Assembly (NCBI RefSeq): GCF_038096165.1
Contig: NZ_CP151076.1
Span: forward strand, 4,151,501-4,215,500
Direction: 5' to 3'
DNA from: Pseudomonas sp. G.S.17
Lineage (GTDB): Bacteria; Pseudomonadota; Gammaproteobacteria; Pseudomonadales; Pseudomonadaceae
Length of the DNA: 64,000 bases
Positions 55,752-64,000 of this stretch are shown in pieces (the stretch's first letter is position 1; the number at the start of each line of letters is the position of its first letter). The position numbers and the translations under genes are program-made. The notes under the pieces were generated by a model, which did not search any database, was not told the DNA's origin, and saw only the letters and a list, made by a program, of their open reading frames with translations.

Positions 55752-56210
55752 ATGCAACAACCTGCCAAAACCATCAAGGAACGCGCGCTGCATGCGCTGC
55801 TCTTCGAGATCATCGGCGTGCTGCTGTTTGCACCCTTGCTGGCGTGGCTGCTCGGCCACTCGCTGGGCAAGATGGGCGCCATGACGGTGATGATTTCCAC
55901 CGTGGCGATGCTCTGGAACATGCTGTTCAACGCCCTGTTCGACCGGCTGCGGCACAGGTTCGGTTTCGCCCTGTCGCTGAAAGCGCGCATCGCCCATGCG
56001 CTGGGTTTCGAGGGCGGGCTGATTCTGGTGGTGGTCCCGCTCGCCGCGTGGTGGCTGTCCATCGGCTGGCTGGAAGCGTTCCTGCTGGACGCGGGCCTGC
56101 TGTTGCTGTTTCTGCCGTATACCCTGGCGTTCAACTGGCTGTACGACCAGACGCGAGAGCGAATCGTCCGGCGTCGAGTGCAGACCGCGCAGAACAGCGT
56201 CAGGCCCTGA
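55752..56210 (+). CDS. PACE-family efflux transporter
   Basis: A 152-residue four-span membrane protein with two BTP repeats. The conserved acidic residue is E19 in TM1 (LLFEIIGVLL), and a second repeat motif (GFEGGLILVVVPLAAW) follows. Relatives such as AceI export biocides like chlorhexidine; native substrates are short diamines. Overlaps the 3' end of the opposing MFS gene by 11 bp. Confidence 0.9.
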   Translation: MQQPAKTIKERALHALLFEIIGVLLFAPLLAWLLGHSLGKMGAMTVMISTVAMLWNMLFNALFDRLRHRFGFALSLKARIAHALGFEGGLILVVVPLAAWWLSIGWLEAFLLDAGLLLLFLPYTLAFNWLYDQTRERIVRRRVQTAQNSVRP

Positions 56211-57351
56211 GGCGACTGCCGCCCACCGCCACGCCGAGCAACATCACGGCGACGATCATGAAGGCCAGTTCCAGGCTGCTGACGTGAGCGATGAAACCGA
56301 TGCCCGCCGGGCCGATCAGAATCCCGGCATAACCCAGGGTGGTGATCGCCGGGACCGCGACGTTTTCCGGCATGCTTTTCTGTCGGCCGACTGCGCTGTA
56401 GCAGACCGGGACGATATTCGAACAGCCCGCGCCCACCAGTGCGTAACCGAGCAGCGCGGCTTCCCATGACGGCACCAGCGTGGCGATCGCCAGGCCTGCC
56501 GACGCGCACAAGCCACCGAGGATGATCACCCGATTCGGCCCGACCCGCCGCACGATGGCGTCGCCAAAAAAGCGCCCGAGGGTCATGGTCAGCGCGAACA
56601 CCGCATAACCCAGCCCGGCATAGGAGGTTTCAACGCCGCGCAGGGAACTGAGGAACACGGCGCTCCAGTCGAGCATCGCGCCTTCGGTGAGAAAAACCGT
56701 GAAGCACAGCAGGCCGATGAACAGCACCACGCCACGGGGAATGGCAAACGGCGGGCCATCGGTTTCGCTGCCGTAATTCAGCAGATGCGGCGCAGCCTTG
56801 AACAGGCAAAGCGCGACAAACGCGACAACGACAAGCATCGACACCAGCGGTGACGCGCCCAGGCTCAACAGCCCGGCCACGCCCGCCGCACCGGCGATCC
56901 CGCCCAGGCTGAACAGCCCGTGAAAGCCGGACATCATGGTCTTGCCGCTGGCCCGCTCGACGATGATTGCCTGGATGTTCACCGTGCAATCCAGCGCGCC
57001 CATGCTGGCGCCGAACACAAACAACGTGGCAATCAACAGTGGCAAATTGGAAAGCGTTGCCAATAGCGGCAGACACAGGCAGATGATCGCGGTGGAACCG
57101 ACCAACACCCGCCGACAGCCGAACCGCGCCGACAGCGCACCAGCCAATGGCATGGCGATGATCGAGCCGACGCCGAGGCAGAGCAGCAGCAAACCCAGCG
57201 TACCGTCATCCAGCCCGACCCGAGCCTTGGCGTAAGGCACCAGCGGTGCCCAGGCGGCGAGGCTGAAACCGGCAATGAAAAACGCCACGCGGGTGGAAAA
57301 TTGTTCCCGCCTTCCGGTTACAGCCGGTGCCGGGGTGCTGATGGAAGTCAT
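56200..57351 (-). CDS. MFS transporter
   Basis: A 383-residue permease with about 12 membrane segments. KARVGLDDGTLGLLLLCLGVGSI and the ARFGCRRVLVGS loop 2-3 motif are typical. Start 57351 has AAGGAG upstream, 14 residues inside a longer frame. The substrate is unknown; it belongs to the YbjJ-like group by general resemblance. Confidence 0.88.
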   Translation of the reverse strand: MTSISTPAPAVTGRREQFSTRVAFFIAGFSLAAWAPLVPYAKARVGLDDGTLGLLLLCLGVGSIIAMPLAGALSARFGCRRVLVGSTAIICLCLPLLATLSNLPLLIATLFVFGASMGALDCTVNIQAIIVERASGKTMMSGFHGLFSLGGIAGAAGVAGLLSLGASPLVSMLVVVAFVALCLFKAAPHLLNYGSETDGPPFAIPRGVVLFIGLLCFTVFLTEGAMLDWSAVFLSSLRGVETSYAGLGYAVFALTMTLGRFFGDAIVRRVGPNRVIILGGLCASAGLAIATLVPSWEAALLGYALVGAGCSNIVPVCYSAVGRQKSMPENVAVPAITTLGYAGILIGPAGIGFIAHVSSLELAFMIVAVMLLGVAVGGSRLRA

Positions 57352-57469
57352 GCAAGCTCCTTGTGAACACCCGTCAGGTCGACCGGGCAATCGCAGCAGC
57401 CTAGCAAAGGTCGGCGGTTATCCAAATGTTTCGTGGATAGGTATTACCGTTCTGGACCTATTCGTTGGA

Positions 57470-57556
57470 ACAAGGCTTGCCAGCGAATCAGACGCCTCGG
57501 TGGGCCAGATTCACCGCGTCATCGTTCTTCGCGAGCAAGCTCGGCTCCCACATCCG
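57470..57556. repeat. degenerate REP pair
   Basis: TTGGAACAAGGCTTGCCAGCGAATC faces TTCGCGAGCAAGCTCGGCTCCCAC; the arms have diverged. Confidence 0.6.
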
Positions 57557-57613
57557 TCCCCGCCCTTCCGTTAGACTGCGCCGCTGCGATACAACAAAAA
57601 CAAAGAGGTTGCT

Positions 57614-58489
57614 GTGTACAAAGGTGTAGTGCTGTCGGTATCAGCCTCGGTATTGTTCGGGGTCATGTATTTTTATACCTCGCTGATGACGCCATTGAGC
57701 GGCGAGGAGATTTTCGGTTGGCGCATGTTGCTGACCGTCCCTTGCGTCACCCTGTTCCTGTTGTCCAGTGGCGACTGGCCGCTGGTGCGCAAGATCGCCA
57801 GCCGTCTGCGGCATCGACCGACGCTGCTGCTGGGCATGGCTGTTTCCTCGCTATTGCTGGGCGCGCAATTGCTGATTTTCATGTGGGCGCCGTTGCATGG
57901 CCGCAGCCTTGAAGTGTCCCTGGGTTACTTTCTGCTGCCGCTGACCATGATCATCACCGGGCGCATCGTGTATGGCGAAAGGCTGTCACGCCTGCAAAAG
58001 ATCGCCGCGTTTTGCGCGATGATCGGCGTCGGCAACGAACTGCTGCGTCTGGGCAGCTTTTCCTGGGAAACCCTGCTGGTTGCCCTGGGCTACCCGATCT
58101 ATTTCGTGCTGCGTCGCAAACTGGCCATCGATAACCTCGGCGGCTTGTGGTTTGACATGACCTTGATGCTGCCGGTTGGCGTGTGGTTCATCGTCAGCGG
58201 CAATCCGGCCGCGATCCAGCAAGCGCCGATGCTGTATCTGTTGATTCCGTTACTGGGTGTGATCAGCGCTTCGGCACTGGTGAGCTACATCGTCGCCAGC
58301 CGTTTGCTGCCGTTCAGCCTGTTCGGCCTGCTCAGTTACGTCGAACCGGTTTTGCTGGTGGGCGTCGCGCTGCTGCTCGGGGAAAGCATCAGCCGTGAGG
58401 AATGGATGACTTACCTGCCGATCTGGCTGGCGGTACTGGTATTGGTGTTCGAAGGCAGCAAGCACGTGCTGGTCCAGCGGCGCACCTGA
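57614..58489 (+). CDS. rarD: RarD/EamA family transporter
   Basis: A 291-residue membrane protein with about ten spans and two EamA halves, starting GTG at 57614. EEIFGWRMLLTVP and LGYFLLPLTMIITGRIVYGERLSRLQ are RarD-like segments. The substrate is unknown. It converges on zapE. Confidence 0.82.
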   Translation: MYKGVVLSVSASVLFGVMYFYTSLMTPLSGEEIFGWRMLLTVPCVTLFLLSSGDWPLVRKIASRLRHRPTLLLGMAVSSLLLGAQLLIFMWAPLHGRSLEVSLGYFLLPLTMIITGRIVYGERLSRLQKIAAFCAMIGVGNELLRLGSFSWETLLVALGYPIYFVLRRKLAIDNLGGLWFDMTLMLPVGVWFIVSGNPAAIQQAPMLYLLIPLLGVISASALVSYIVASRLLPFSLFGLLSYVEPVLLVGVALLLGESISREEWMTYLPIWLAVLVLVFEGSKHVLVQRRT

Positions 58490-58495
58490 ACACGA

Positions 58496-59614
58496 TCAGG
58501 CTGCGACGAAGCGTTCCAGTTGCATTTCCTGCAGGCGACTCAAGGTGCGGCGGAACGCGAAGGACAAATAACCTTCGGTGTACAACTCGGCCATCGACAC
58601 CTGAGCCTCGACATACAGCGGCACGCGGCGGTCGTAACATTCGTCGACCAGTGCGATGAAGCGCCGCACGCCATCGTCATGGGGTGACAACTGCGGCAAC
58701 TCACGATCGCCCGCCACGACCTGCTCCACCGCATCCTCAGTGCCGCGCGCGATTCGGCCTTCGCGCTGGGGCGCGCTGAGGGCCGGGACTTCGCTGACCA
58801 GAATTGCTGCAAAGCGATCGCACAGCTCGATGAAATCCATGGCCGCCAGCGGTTGCTCGCACAGCTCGGCATAGCGACACCACAGCACTGTTTCGCTGTT
58901 GCGCACGCAGTTGATGGTGCGATGGCCCACGGGCACGAGATCGGTGGAGACCGTCTGACCGACGCTGAGCGTGTCGAAAATCCCGCCCAACGCGCTCGGC
59001 CGACCCGGCTCGGTGATCCAGTACCGCTGATGCAATTGTCCCGGATGCAGCCGATGGTCTTCGCCGCCATCCACGGTGAGCACATTCATATAGCGATTGA
59101 TCGCGGCAATCGCCGGCAGGAAACGCTCACGGTTATGCCCGTTGATGTACAGCTGCTCGGGCGGTTGGTTGGAGGTGCAGACCAGCACCACGCCCTCTTC
59201 GAACATCACCTGCAACAGGCCGCCGAGAATCACCGCGTCGCCGATGTCATTGACGAACAGCTCGTCGAAGCACAGCACGCGCACGTCCCGCGCCAGTTCC
59301 CTGGCTAACACGTGCAGCGGTTTGGCAGTGCCCATCAACTCAAACATGCGTTTGTGCACCCAGCGCATGAAGTGATGAAAATGCTGGCGCCGGGCTGGAA
59401 CCGTCAGGCTCTCGAAAAAACGATCCATCAGCCAGGTCTTGCCACGCCCGACCGGTCCCCACAGATAAACCCCTTTGGCACTTCGCGGATTGTTGCCCAA
59501 GGCCAGATAACAAGCCTCCAATTCGCGGGCGGCTTGCAGCTGCGCCTCGTCCGGCTGGAAACCACGCAGCTCGACTGCCTGCTGCCACGCTTGCAAAGGG
59601 GACACGCCAGTCAT
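58496..59614 (-). CDS. zapE: cell division ATPase ZapE (AFG1 family)
   Basis: A 372-residue AAA-type ATPase. Walker A is WGPVGRGKTWLMD, Walker B is VLCFDELFVND, and the sensor region includes VCTSNQPPEQLY. ZapE associates with the Z-ring under stress in E. coli. The start is set at 59614; an ATG 36 bp upstream is possible, while the longest frame runs through a REP pair. Confidence 0.93.
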   Translation of the reverse strand: MTGVSPLQAWQQAVELRGFQPDEAQLQAARELEACYLALGNNPRSAKGVYLWGPVGRGKTWLMDRFFESLTVPARRQHFHHFMRWVHKRMFELMGTAKPLHVLARELARDVRVLCFDELFVNDIGDAVILGGLLQVMFEEGVVLVCTSNQPPEQLYINGHNRERFLPAIAAINRYMNVLTVDGGEDHRLHPGQLHQRYWITEPGRPSALGGIFDTLSVGQTVSTDLVPVGHRTINCVRNSETVLWCRYAELCEQPLAAMDFIELCDRFAAILVSEVPALSAPQREGRIARGTEDAVEQVVAGDRELPQLSPHDDGVRRFIALVDECYDRRVPLYVEAQVSMAELYTEGYLSFAFRRTLSRLQEMQLERFVAA

Positions 59615-59667
59615 CCGAACACCGCTCGCCAAGGTAAAGCCGGCAATCATAAAGCAGGAGCGAGCTT

Positions 59668-59757
59668 GGTGGGAGCGAGCTTGCTCGCGAAGGCGATGTT
59701 TCGCACTCAGGAAATCTACTGGACGTACCGGACCTTTCGCGAGCGAGCTCTCCCACA
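59668..59757. repeat. REP inverted pair
   Basis: GTGGGAGCGAGCTTGCTCGCGAAGGC faces CTTTCGCGAGCGAGCTCTCCCAC, a well-preserved BIME between divergent zapE and sulP. Confidence 0.85.
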
Positions 59758-59865
59758 TGATGAACTACCCTCCAACCCGCTGGCCGACCCGCATCACATT
59801 CCGTAACATCCCCCCCTTTTACATCGTTGGCGGTTACCCGAACCGCCATGCACTTCAGGTAAACC

Positions 59866-61311
59866 ATGAAACCAGCTCGTATGCGTGCCGATGTCCTGGC
59901 CGGACTCACTTCTTCCTTTGCCTTGGTGCCGGAGTGCATCGCTTTCGCCCTCGTCGCCCATCTCAACCCGTTGATGGGCCTGTATGGCGCATTCATCATC
60001 TGCACCCTGACCGCGCTGTTCGGTGGTCGGCCGGGGATGATTTCCGGTGCGGCCGGGTCGATGGCAGTGGTGATCATCGCACTGGTGGTCCAGCACGGCG
60101 TGCAGTATTTGCTGGCCACGGTGTTGCTGGGCGGCCTGCTGATGGTGCTTTTCGGCCTGCTGCGCCTGGGCAAACTGATCCGTCTGGTGCCGTATCCGGT
60201 GATGCTCGGTTTCGTCAACGGCCTGGCCATTGTCATCGCGCTGGCGCAACTGGAGCATTTCAAGACCGGCGAAACCTGGCTCAGCGGGACGCCGCTGTAC
60301 CTGATGGTCGGCCTGGTTGCGCTGACCATGGCCATCGTTTATTTGCTGCCGCGCCTGACCCGCGCCGCGCCGCCCGCGCTGGTGGCAATTCTTGGGGTCG
60401 GCTTGCTGGTTTACCTGCTCGACCTGCCAACCCGCACGTTGGGCGATATGGCGCACATCGCCGGTGGTCTGCCGAGCCTGACCTTGCCGCAAGTGCCGTG
60501 GAACCTGGAAACACTGCACATCATCGCGCCTTACGCGGTGTTGATGGCGCTGGTCGGACTGCTAGAAACCCTGCTGACCCTGAACCTCACCGATGAAATC
60601 ACCGAGAGCGCCGGCCAACCGGATCGCGAATGCATTGCGCTGGGTGTGGCGAATATCGCATCCGGCGCGTGTGCCGGCATGGGCGGCTGCGCGATGATCG
60701 GGCAGACCGTCATCAACCTCAATTCCGGTGGACGAGGCCGTTTGTCCGGTGTCGTGGCCGGTGTGATGATCCTGATGTTCGTGCTGTTTCTCTCGCCGCT
60801 GATTGAAGAAATTCCGCTGGCGGCGCTGGTCGGCGTGATGTTCGTGGTGTCCCAGCAAACCTTCGCCTGGGCCTCGCTGCGCGTCCTGCACAAAGTCCCG
60901 GTCAACGATGTGCTGGCGATCATTGCCGTGACCATCGTCACGGTGTTCACCGACCTCGCCACCGCAGTGTTGTTCGGCATTGTCATCGCTGCGATCAACT
61001 TTGCCTGGCAGCAAGCCCGCGAGCTGTACGCCGATACGCATCTGGAGCCGGACGGCAGCAAGCTCTATAAGCTGCACGGCACGCTGTTCTTCGCTTCCAC
61101 CACGCCTTTTCTGAACCAGTTCAATCCTGGGGACGATCCGCAACAGGTGACGCTGGACTGCCGTCATCTGAGTTTCGTCGATTACTCGGCCATCGCCGCG
61201 CTCAAGACCTTGCGCGAGCGCTACAGCAAGGCTGGCAAGCACCTGCGCGTGGTGCACTTGTCTGATCGTTGCAAGCAATTGCTCAAGCGTGCCGGGGTGC
61301 AACACGGCTGA
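59866..61311 (+). CDS. SulP-family anion transporter
   Basis: A 481-residue permease with about 10-12 membrane segments and a C-terminal STAS domain (about 395-480; VTLDCRHLSFVDYSAIAALK). FALVPECIAFALVAHLNPLMGLYGAF matches the SulP N-terminal signature. The substrate may be sulfate, bicarbonate or another anion; no sulfur genes adjoin it. Confidence 0.92.
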   Translation: MKPARMRADVLAGLTSSFALVPECIAFALVAHLNPLMGLYGAFIICTLTALFGGRPGMISGAAGSMAVVIIALVVQHGVQYLLATVLLGGLLMVLFGLLRLGKLIRLVPYPVMLGFVNGLAIVIALAQLEHFKTGETWLSGTPLYLMVGLVALTMAIVYLLPRLTRAAPPALVAILGVGLLVYLLDLPTRTLGDMAHIAGGLPSLTLPQVPWNLETLHIIAPYAVLMALVGLLETLLTLNLTDEITESAGQPDRECIALGVANIASGACAGMGGCAMIGQTVINLNSGGRGRLSGVVAGVMILMFVLFLSPLIEEIPLAALVGVMFVVSQQTFAWASLRVLHKVPVNDVLAIIAVTIVTVFTDLATAVLFGIVIAAINFAWQQARELYADTHLEPDGSKLYKLHGTLFFASTTPFLNQFNPGDDPQQVTLDCRHLSFVDYSAIAALKTLRERYSKAGKHLRVVHLSDRCKQLLKRAGVQHG

Positions 61312-61359
61312 GCGAGTGAACAATTGCGCTGGTCATGGTTGGATCGTCGCAATACGCGG

Positions 61360-61680
61360 TCAAACCTCAATATCCAGCAACGCCGCGCCCAGTGCTTTGC
61401 CATGGGCGTCCAGGGCCAGGGAGCGGGTGACACCGCCGCGCAGGATGCCGGGCAGGACGAAATTCAGGGCGTGGACGTTGGGCAGTTCATAACGCCGCAC
61501 CGGGCCAGCCGTCGGATCGAGGAGTTCGGCGAAGTGAGCGGTTACCCGTTCGATGGTCAAGGCGTCACGTAGCCGGGGAAAGTCTTCGGGGCGATAGGCG
61601 ATCACTGAAATGTTCGAGGTATCGCCCTTGTCGCCGGTTCGGGAATGGGCCAGTTCGCGCAGCTTGATCGGTTCGCTCAT
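61360..61680 (-). CDS. AtuA-like C-terminal domain protein
   Basis: A 106-residue protein equivalent to the C-terminal ferredoxin-fold segment (AtuA-like, DUF4387-type) that is fused in other members. It begins MSEPIKLRELAHSRTGDKGD. The start overlaps the stop of the large AtuA-type gene (ATGA), so the two are translated together and probably form one enzyme. Confidence 0.86.
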   Translation of the reverse strand: MSEPIKLRELAHSRTGDKGDTSNISVIAYRPEDFPRLRDALTIERVTAHFAELLDPTAGPVRRYELPNVHALNFVLPGILRGGVTRSLALDAHGKALGAALLDIEV

Positions 61681-63041
61681 GGTGTTTGCTCCAGATGCAC
61701 AGTCGGCGTAACGGCAGTGCGCGGCACGAACAACGACGCCACCGCCACCACCTGCCGCAAGCCCTTGGTCGCCCCGCCGCCGCCATACGGGCCGTTGGTA
61801 TAAAGGGTTTCCACTTCATTGCCGACGCGCACGGCTTCGGCCTGGTCGGCGCAACGAGCCGCGATCCGCAGGCGGACTTCCCAGGGCTCGCTGGTCACCC
61901 GCGAACCCAGTTCGCCGCCATGCAAGGCATCCACGCCGATCAGTTCGGCGCGTAGGTCGTCGTAAACCACGCCCATGAGTTTCAGGCGCTCAAGCACTAC
62001 GTCCCGCGCCAACCGGGCTCGAGCCAACGCGCCGGGGCCGCCGTAGGAAATCTGTCCTTCGCCGATCCAGCCATCGAGATAGCCTACAGAGACTTTCAAG
62101 GTTTGCGGTCGAGCGCGGCCATCAGCGCCGCTGACCCGCACCTGATTCTCGCCCAACGCCGAGAACGACACCCCGGAGAAATCCGCGCTGACGTCCGGCG
62201 TCAAATACGCCGCCGGATCGTGAACTTCATAAATCAGCTGCTCGGTGCAGGTCGCCGTATCGATGCGCCCGCCCGAGCCTGCCACTTTGCTGATCACTGC
62301 GGCGCCCGAGGTGTCCACTTCTGCCAACGGAAAGCCCAGGCGCGCCAGATCGGGCACGTCCTTGTAGCCAGGATCGGCAAAATAGCCGCCGCTGATCTGC
62401 CCCGCGCATTCCAGCAGATGCCCAACCGCCGTGCCGCGTCCCAACAAGGTCCAATCGTCCTCGGCCCAGCCAAATTCGAACAGCTGCGGCGCGAGAAACA
62501 ATGAAGGATCGGCGACCCGTCCGGTAATCACCACATCCGCATCGGCCTGCAACGCCTCGACGATACCTTCGGCGCCCAGGTAGGCGTTGGCGGAAATCAG
62601 CCGTTCGCCCAGGGAGCCAAGGGTTGCGCCGTTATCCAGCAATTGCTCGGGATTGACCTGCAAGGCCGCCAGCACATCGTCGCCGGTCAAGGCCGCAACC
62701 TTCAAGCCGGGCAAGCCCAGTTCGGCAGCGATACGTCGCACTTCCCGAGCCGCTGCCAACGGGTTGGCCGCGCCCATGTTGGTGATAATCCGCAAACGAC
62801 GGCGCTGACCGTCAGCACCACGCCCGACAAAGGGCAACACCCGACGCATGCGCTCGCTGAGCAGCGGGTCATAGCCGGATTCCGGATTACTCAGGCGGGC
62901 CTGCTGGGCCAGGGCGATGGTGCGTTCGGCCAGGCATTCAAAGATCAGATAATCCAGCTCGCCGTGTTCGGCCAGCTCGACTGCGGGTTCGATGCGGTCG
63001 CCGGAATAACCGGCGCCGGAGCCAATACGCAGGGTTTTCAT
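61677..63041 (-). CDS. acyclic terpene utilization AtuA family protein (DUF1446)
   Basis: A 454-residue DUF1446 protein. RIGSGAGYSGDRIEPAVELAEHG and NMGAANPLAAAREVRRIA are family N-terminal motifs. The catalytic function of the family is not established. It is preceded by a CitMHS transporter after 1 bp and followed by its small partner, so it probably acts on a carboxylate brought in by that transporter. Terpene use is not supported: no other atu/liu genes are nearby. Confidence 0.88.
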   Translation of the reverse strand: MKTLRIGSGAGYSGDRIEPAVELAEHGELDYLIFECLAERTIALAQQARLSNPESGYDPLLSERMRRVLPFVGRGADGQRRRLRIITNMGAANPLAAAREVRRIAAELGLPGLKVAALTGDDVLAALQVNPEQLLDNGATLGSLGERLISANAYLGAEGIVEALQADADVVITGRVADPSLFLAPQLFEFGWAEDDWTLLGRGTAVGHLLECAGQISGGYFADPGYKDVPDLARLGFPLAEVDTSGAAVISKVAGSGGRIDTATCTEQLIYEVHDPAAYLTPDVSADFSGVSFSALGENQVRVSGADGRARPQTLKVSVGYLDGWIGEGQISYGGPGALARARLARDVVLERLKLMGVVYDDLRAELIGVDALHGGELGSRVTSEPWEVRLRIAARCADQAEAVRVGNEVETLYTNGPYGGGGATKGLRQVVAVASLFVPRTAVTPTVHLEQTP

Positions 63042-63042
63042 A

Positions 63043-64000
63043 TCAAAAGACTCCCAAGAGCAGCGCGGTCAGGGTCATCAACACCGAAGCCGCGAACAGG
63101 AAAGGGATGGTGAAACGCTGGTGATCGGCCAGTTCGATTTTGCACAGGCCGACCAGCAGGAACGTCGCCGGGGTCAGCGGGCTGACCGGGAAGCCGGTGG
63201 TGTGTACGCCCAGCAGCGACGCCTGGGCGACCTGCAGCGGATCGACACCCAAGGCCTTGCCGACTTCGGCAATCACCGGCATCACGCCAAAATAAAACGA
63301 ATCCGGGTCGAAGAGCATGCTCAACGGCATGGACAGGAAGCCCACCACCATCGGGATCAGCTTGCCGTGCCCGGCGGGAATCTGCGCCACCGCCACTTCA
63401 GCCATGGCCTTGAGCATGCCGGTGCCTTGCATGATGCCGGTGAAGACCCCGGCCGCCAGCAGAATACTGGCCATGGTCAGTGCGGTTTTGGCGTGAGCAT
63501 CGATGCGCGCACGTTGGGCGTCGACATTGGGGTAGTTGATGCACAGCGCCAGCACGGTGCCAAGCATGAACATCACCACCGGATCGACAATCCCGGAAAT
63601 CATCACGCCCATCACGGCGATGGTCAGCATCAGGTTCAGCCAGAACAAACGGGGGCGACGCAGAATTTCTTCATGCTCGCTGAGTACCCGTTGCGGCACC
63701 ACATCCACGTTGGCGCCAGCACCGAGGCCGAGCCGTTTTTCTTCGCGACGACCCAGGAACCAGGCGCAGGTGAAGACAAATATCAGGCCAACGATCTGCA
63801 CCGGGATCAGCGGCTGGAACAGGTCCGCCACTGGCACGTGCAAGGCCGCCGAAGAGCGCAGCACCGGGCCGGTCCAGGGCAGGAAATTCACCCCGGCGGC
63901 CATCGCCGTGACGCAGGCGAGAATCCGCTTGTCCATGCCCAGCCGCGTATATAAGGGCAGCATCGCCGGGATGGTCACCAGAAAGGTCACGGCGCCCGAG
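63043..64000 (-). CDS. CitMHS-family carboxylate transporter (5' truncated)
   Basis: About 319 residues of a membrane transporter with many hydrophobic segments, cut by the window end. GVNFLPWTGPVLRSSAALHVP and DPDSFYFGVMPVIAEVG are typical of citrate:Mg2+/H+ CitMHS carriers. An internal GTG near 63990 looks like a start but the frame stays open to the edge and the family is about 430 residues long. First in the AtuA-type operon. Confidence 0.9.
   Translation of the reverse strand, partial: SGAVTFLVTIPAMLPLYTRLGMDKRILACVTAMAAGVNFLPWTGPVLRSSAALHVPVADLFQPLIPVQIVGLIFVFTCAWFLGRREEKRLGLGAGANVDVVPQRVLSEHEEILRRPRLFWLNLMLTIAVMGVMISGIVDPVVMFMLGTVLALCINYPNVDAQRARIDAHAKTALTMASILLAAGVFTGIMQGTGMLKAMAEVAVAQIPAGHGKLIPMVVGFLSMPLSMLFDPDSFYFGVMPVIAEVGKALGVDPLQVAQASLLGVHTTGFPVSPLTPATFLLVGLCKIELADHQRFTIPFLFAASVLMTLTALLLGVF

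Overview
The window reads as chromosomal DNA of a Pseudomonas of the fluorescens/syringae type. Gene content supports this: homogentisate pathway with an IclR regulator, glcC-glcDEFG-glcB, gntR/gntK/gntT, LigD, an RsmA/CsrA paralog, an itaconate locus like P. aeruginosa PA0877-PA0886, and phosphatidylcholine synthase. So do at least a dozen Pseudomonas-style REP/BIME repeats (GTGGGAGCgagcttGCTCGCGAA and CCGGCTxxAGCCGG types) in the gaps. Genes are densely packed and mostly metabolic. I see no tRNA, rRNA, CRISPR, prophage or insertion sequence.

Layout. 1-5.6 kb: tyrosine/homogentisate catabolism (fahA, hmgA, divergent hmgR; hpd and maiA as a second unit). Both units are preceded by the same compound palindrome, a strong candidate HmgR operator. 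5.65-6.07 kb: tandem array of four ~108-bp REP units. 6.1-13.7 kb: glycolate oxidation (glcC divergent from glcD-E-F-G, then malate synthase glcB). 13.8-17.05 kb: gluconate use (gntR divergent from gntK and gntT), with a shared 14-bp palindrome before each transcript. 17.1-24.3 kb: a long intergenic repeat, ligD, csrA/rsmE-like, a three-gene membrane-protein operon, a YdcH-like protein and a ketopantoate-reductase-like protein.

24.4-30.0 kb is the least familiar part: an orphan FAD/NAD(P)-binding protein, a gene-poor and partly AT-rich stretch, small hypothetical proteins, DUF1652, a GNAT enzyme, and a membrane protein followed by a 24-residue hydrophobic peptide. 30.05-40.1 kb: TRAP transporter plus CoA-transferase, CoA-lyase, MmgE/PrpD, acyl-CoA dehydrogenase and C5-CoA hydratase, divergent from a LysR regulator. 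This is an itaconate-to-pyruvate + acetyl-CoA locus, interrupted by REP elements. 40.1-47.1 kb: EamA exporter/LysR pair, alpha/beta hydrolase, hexapeptide acetyltransferase, DUF899, tam, a DUF72 remnant, a 58-residue acidic protein and pcs. 47.25-50.5 kb: a cobalamin riboswitch driving an ABC-type B12 uptake operon. 50.7-59.6 kb: GNAT, DUF969/DUF979 membrane pair with a LysR gene and a 57-residue secreted or anchored protein, LysR/PACE efflux pair, MFS, RarD and ZapE. 59.9-64 kb: SulP transporter, then an AtuA-type pair behind a CitMHS transporter that runs off the window.

No clearly new multi-gene system is evident. The most useful non-routine points are the phased HmgR half-sites, the REP arrays inside operons and inside one coding region, several small genes below usual ORF cut-offs, the decayed DUF72 gene, and the orphan flavoprotein region.
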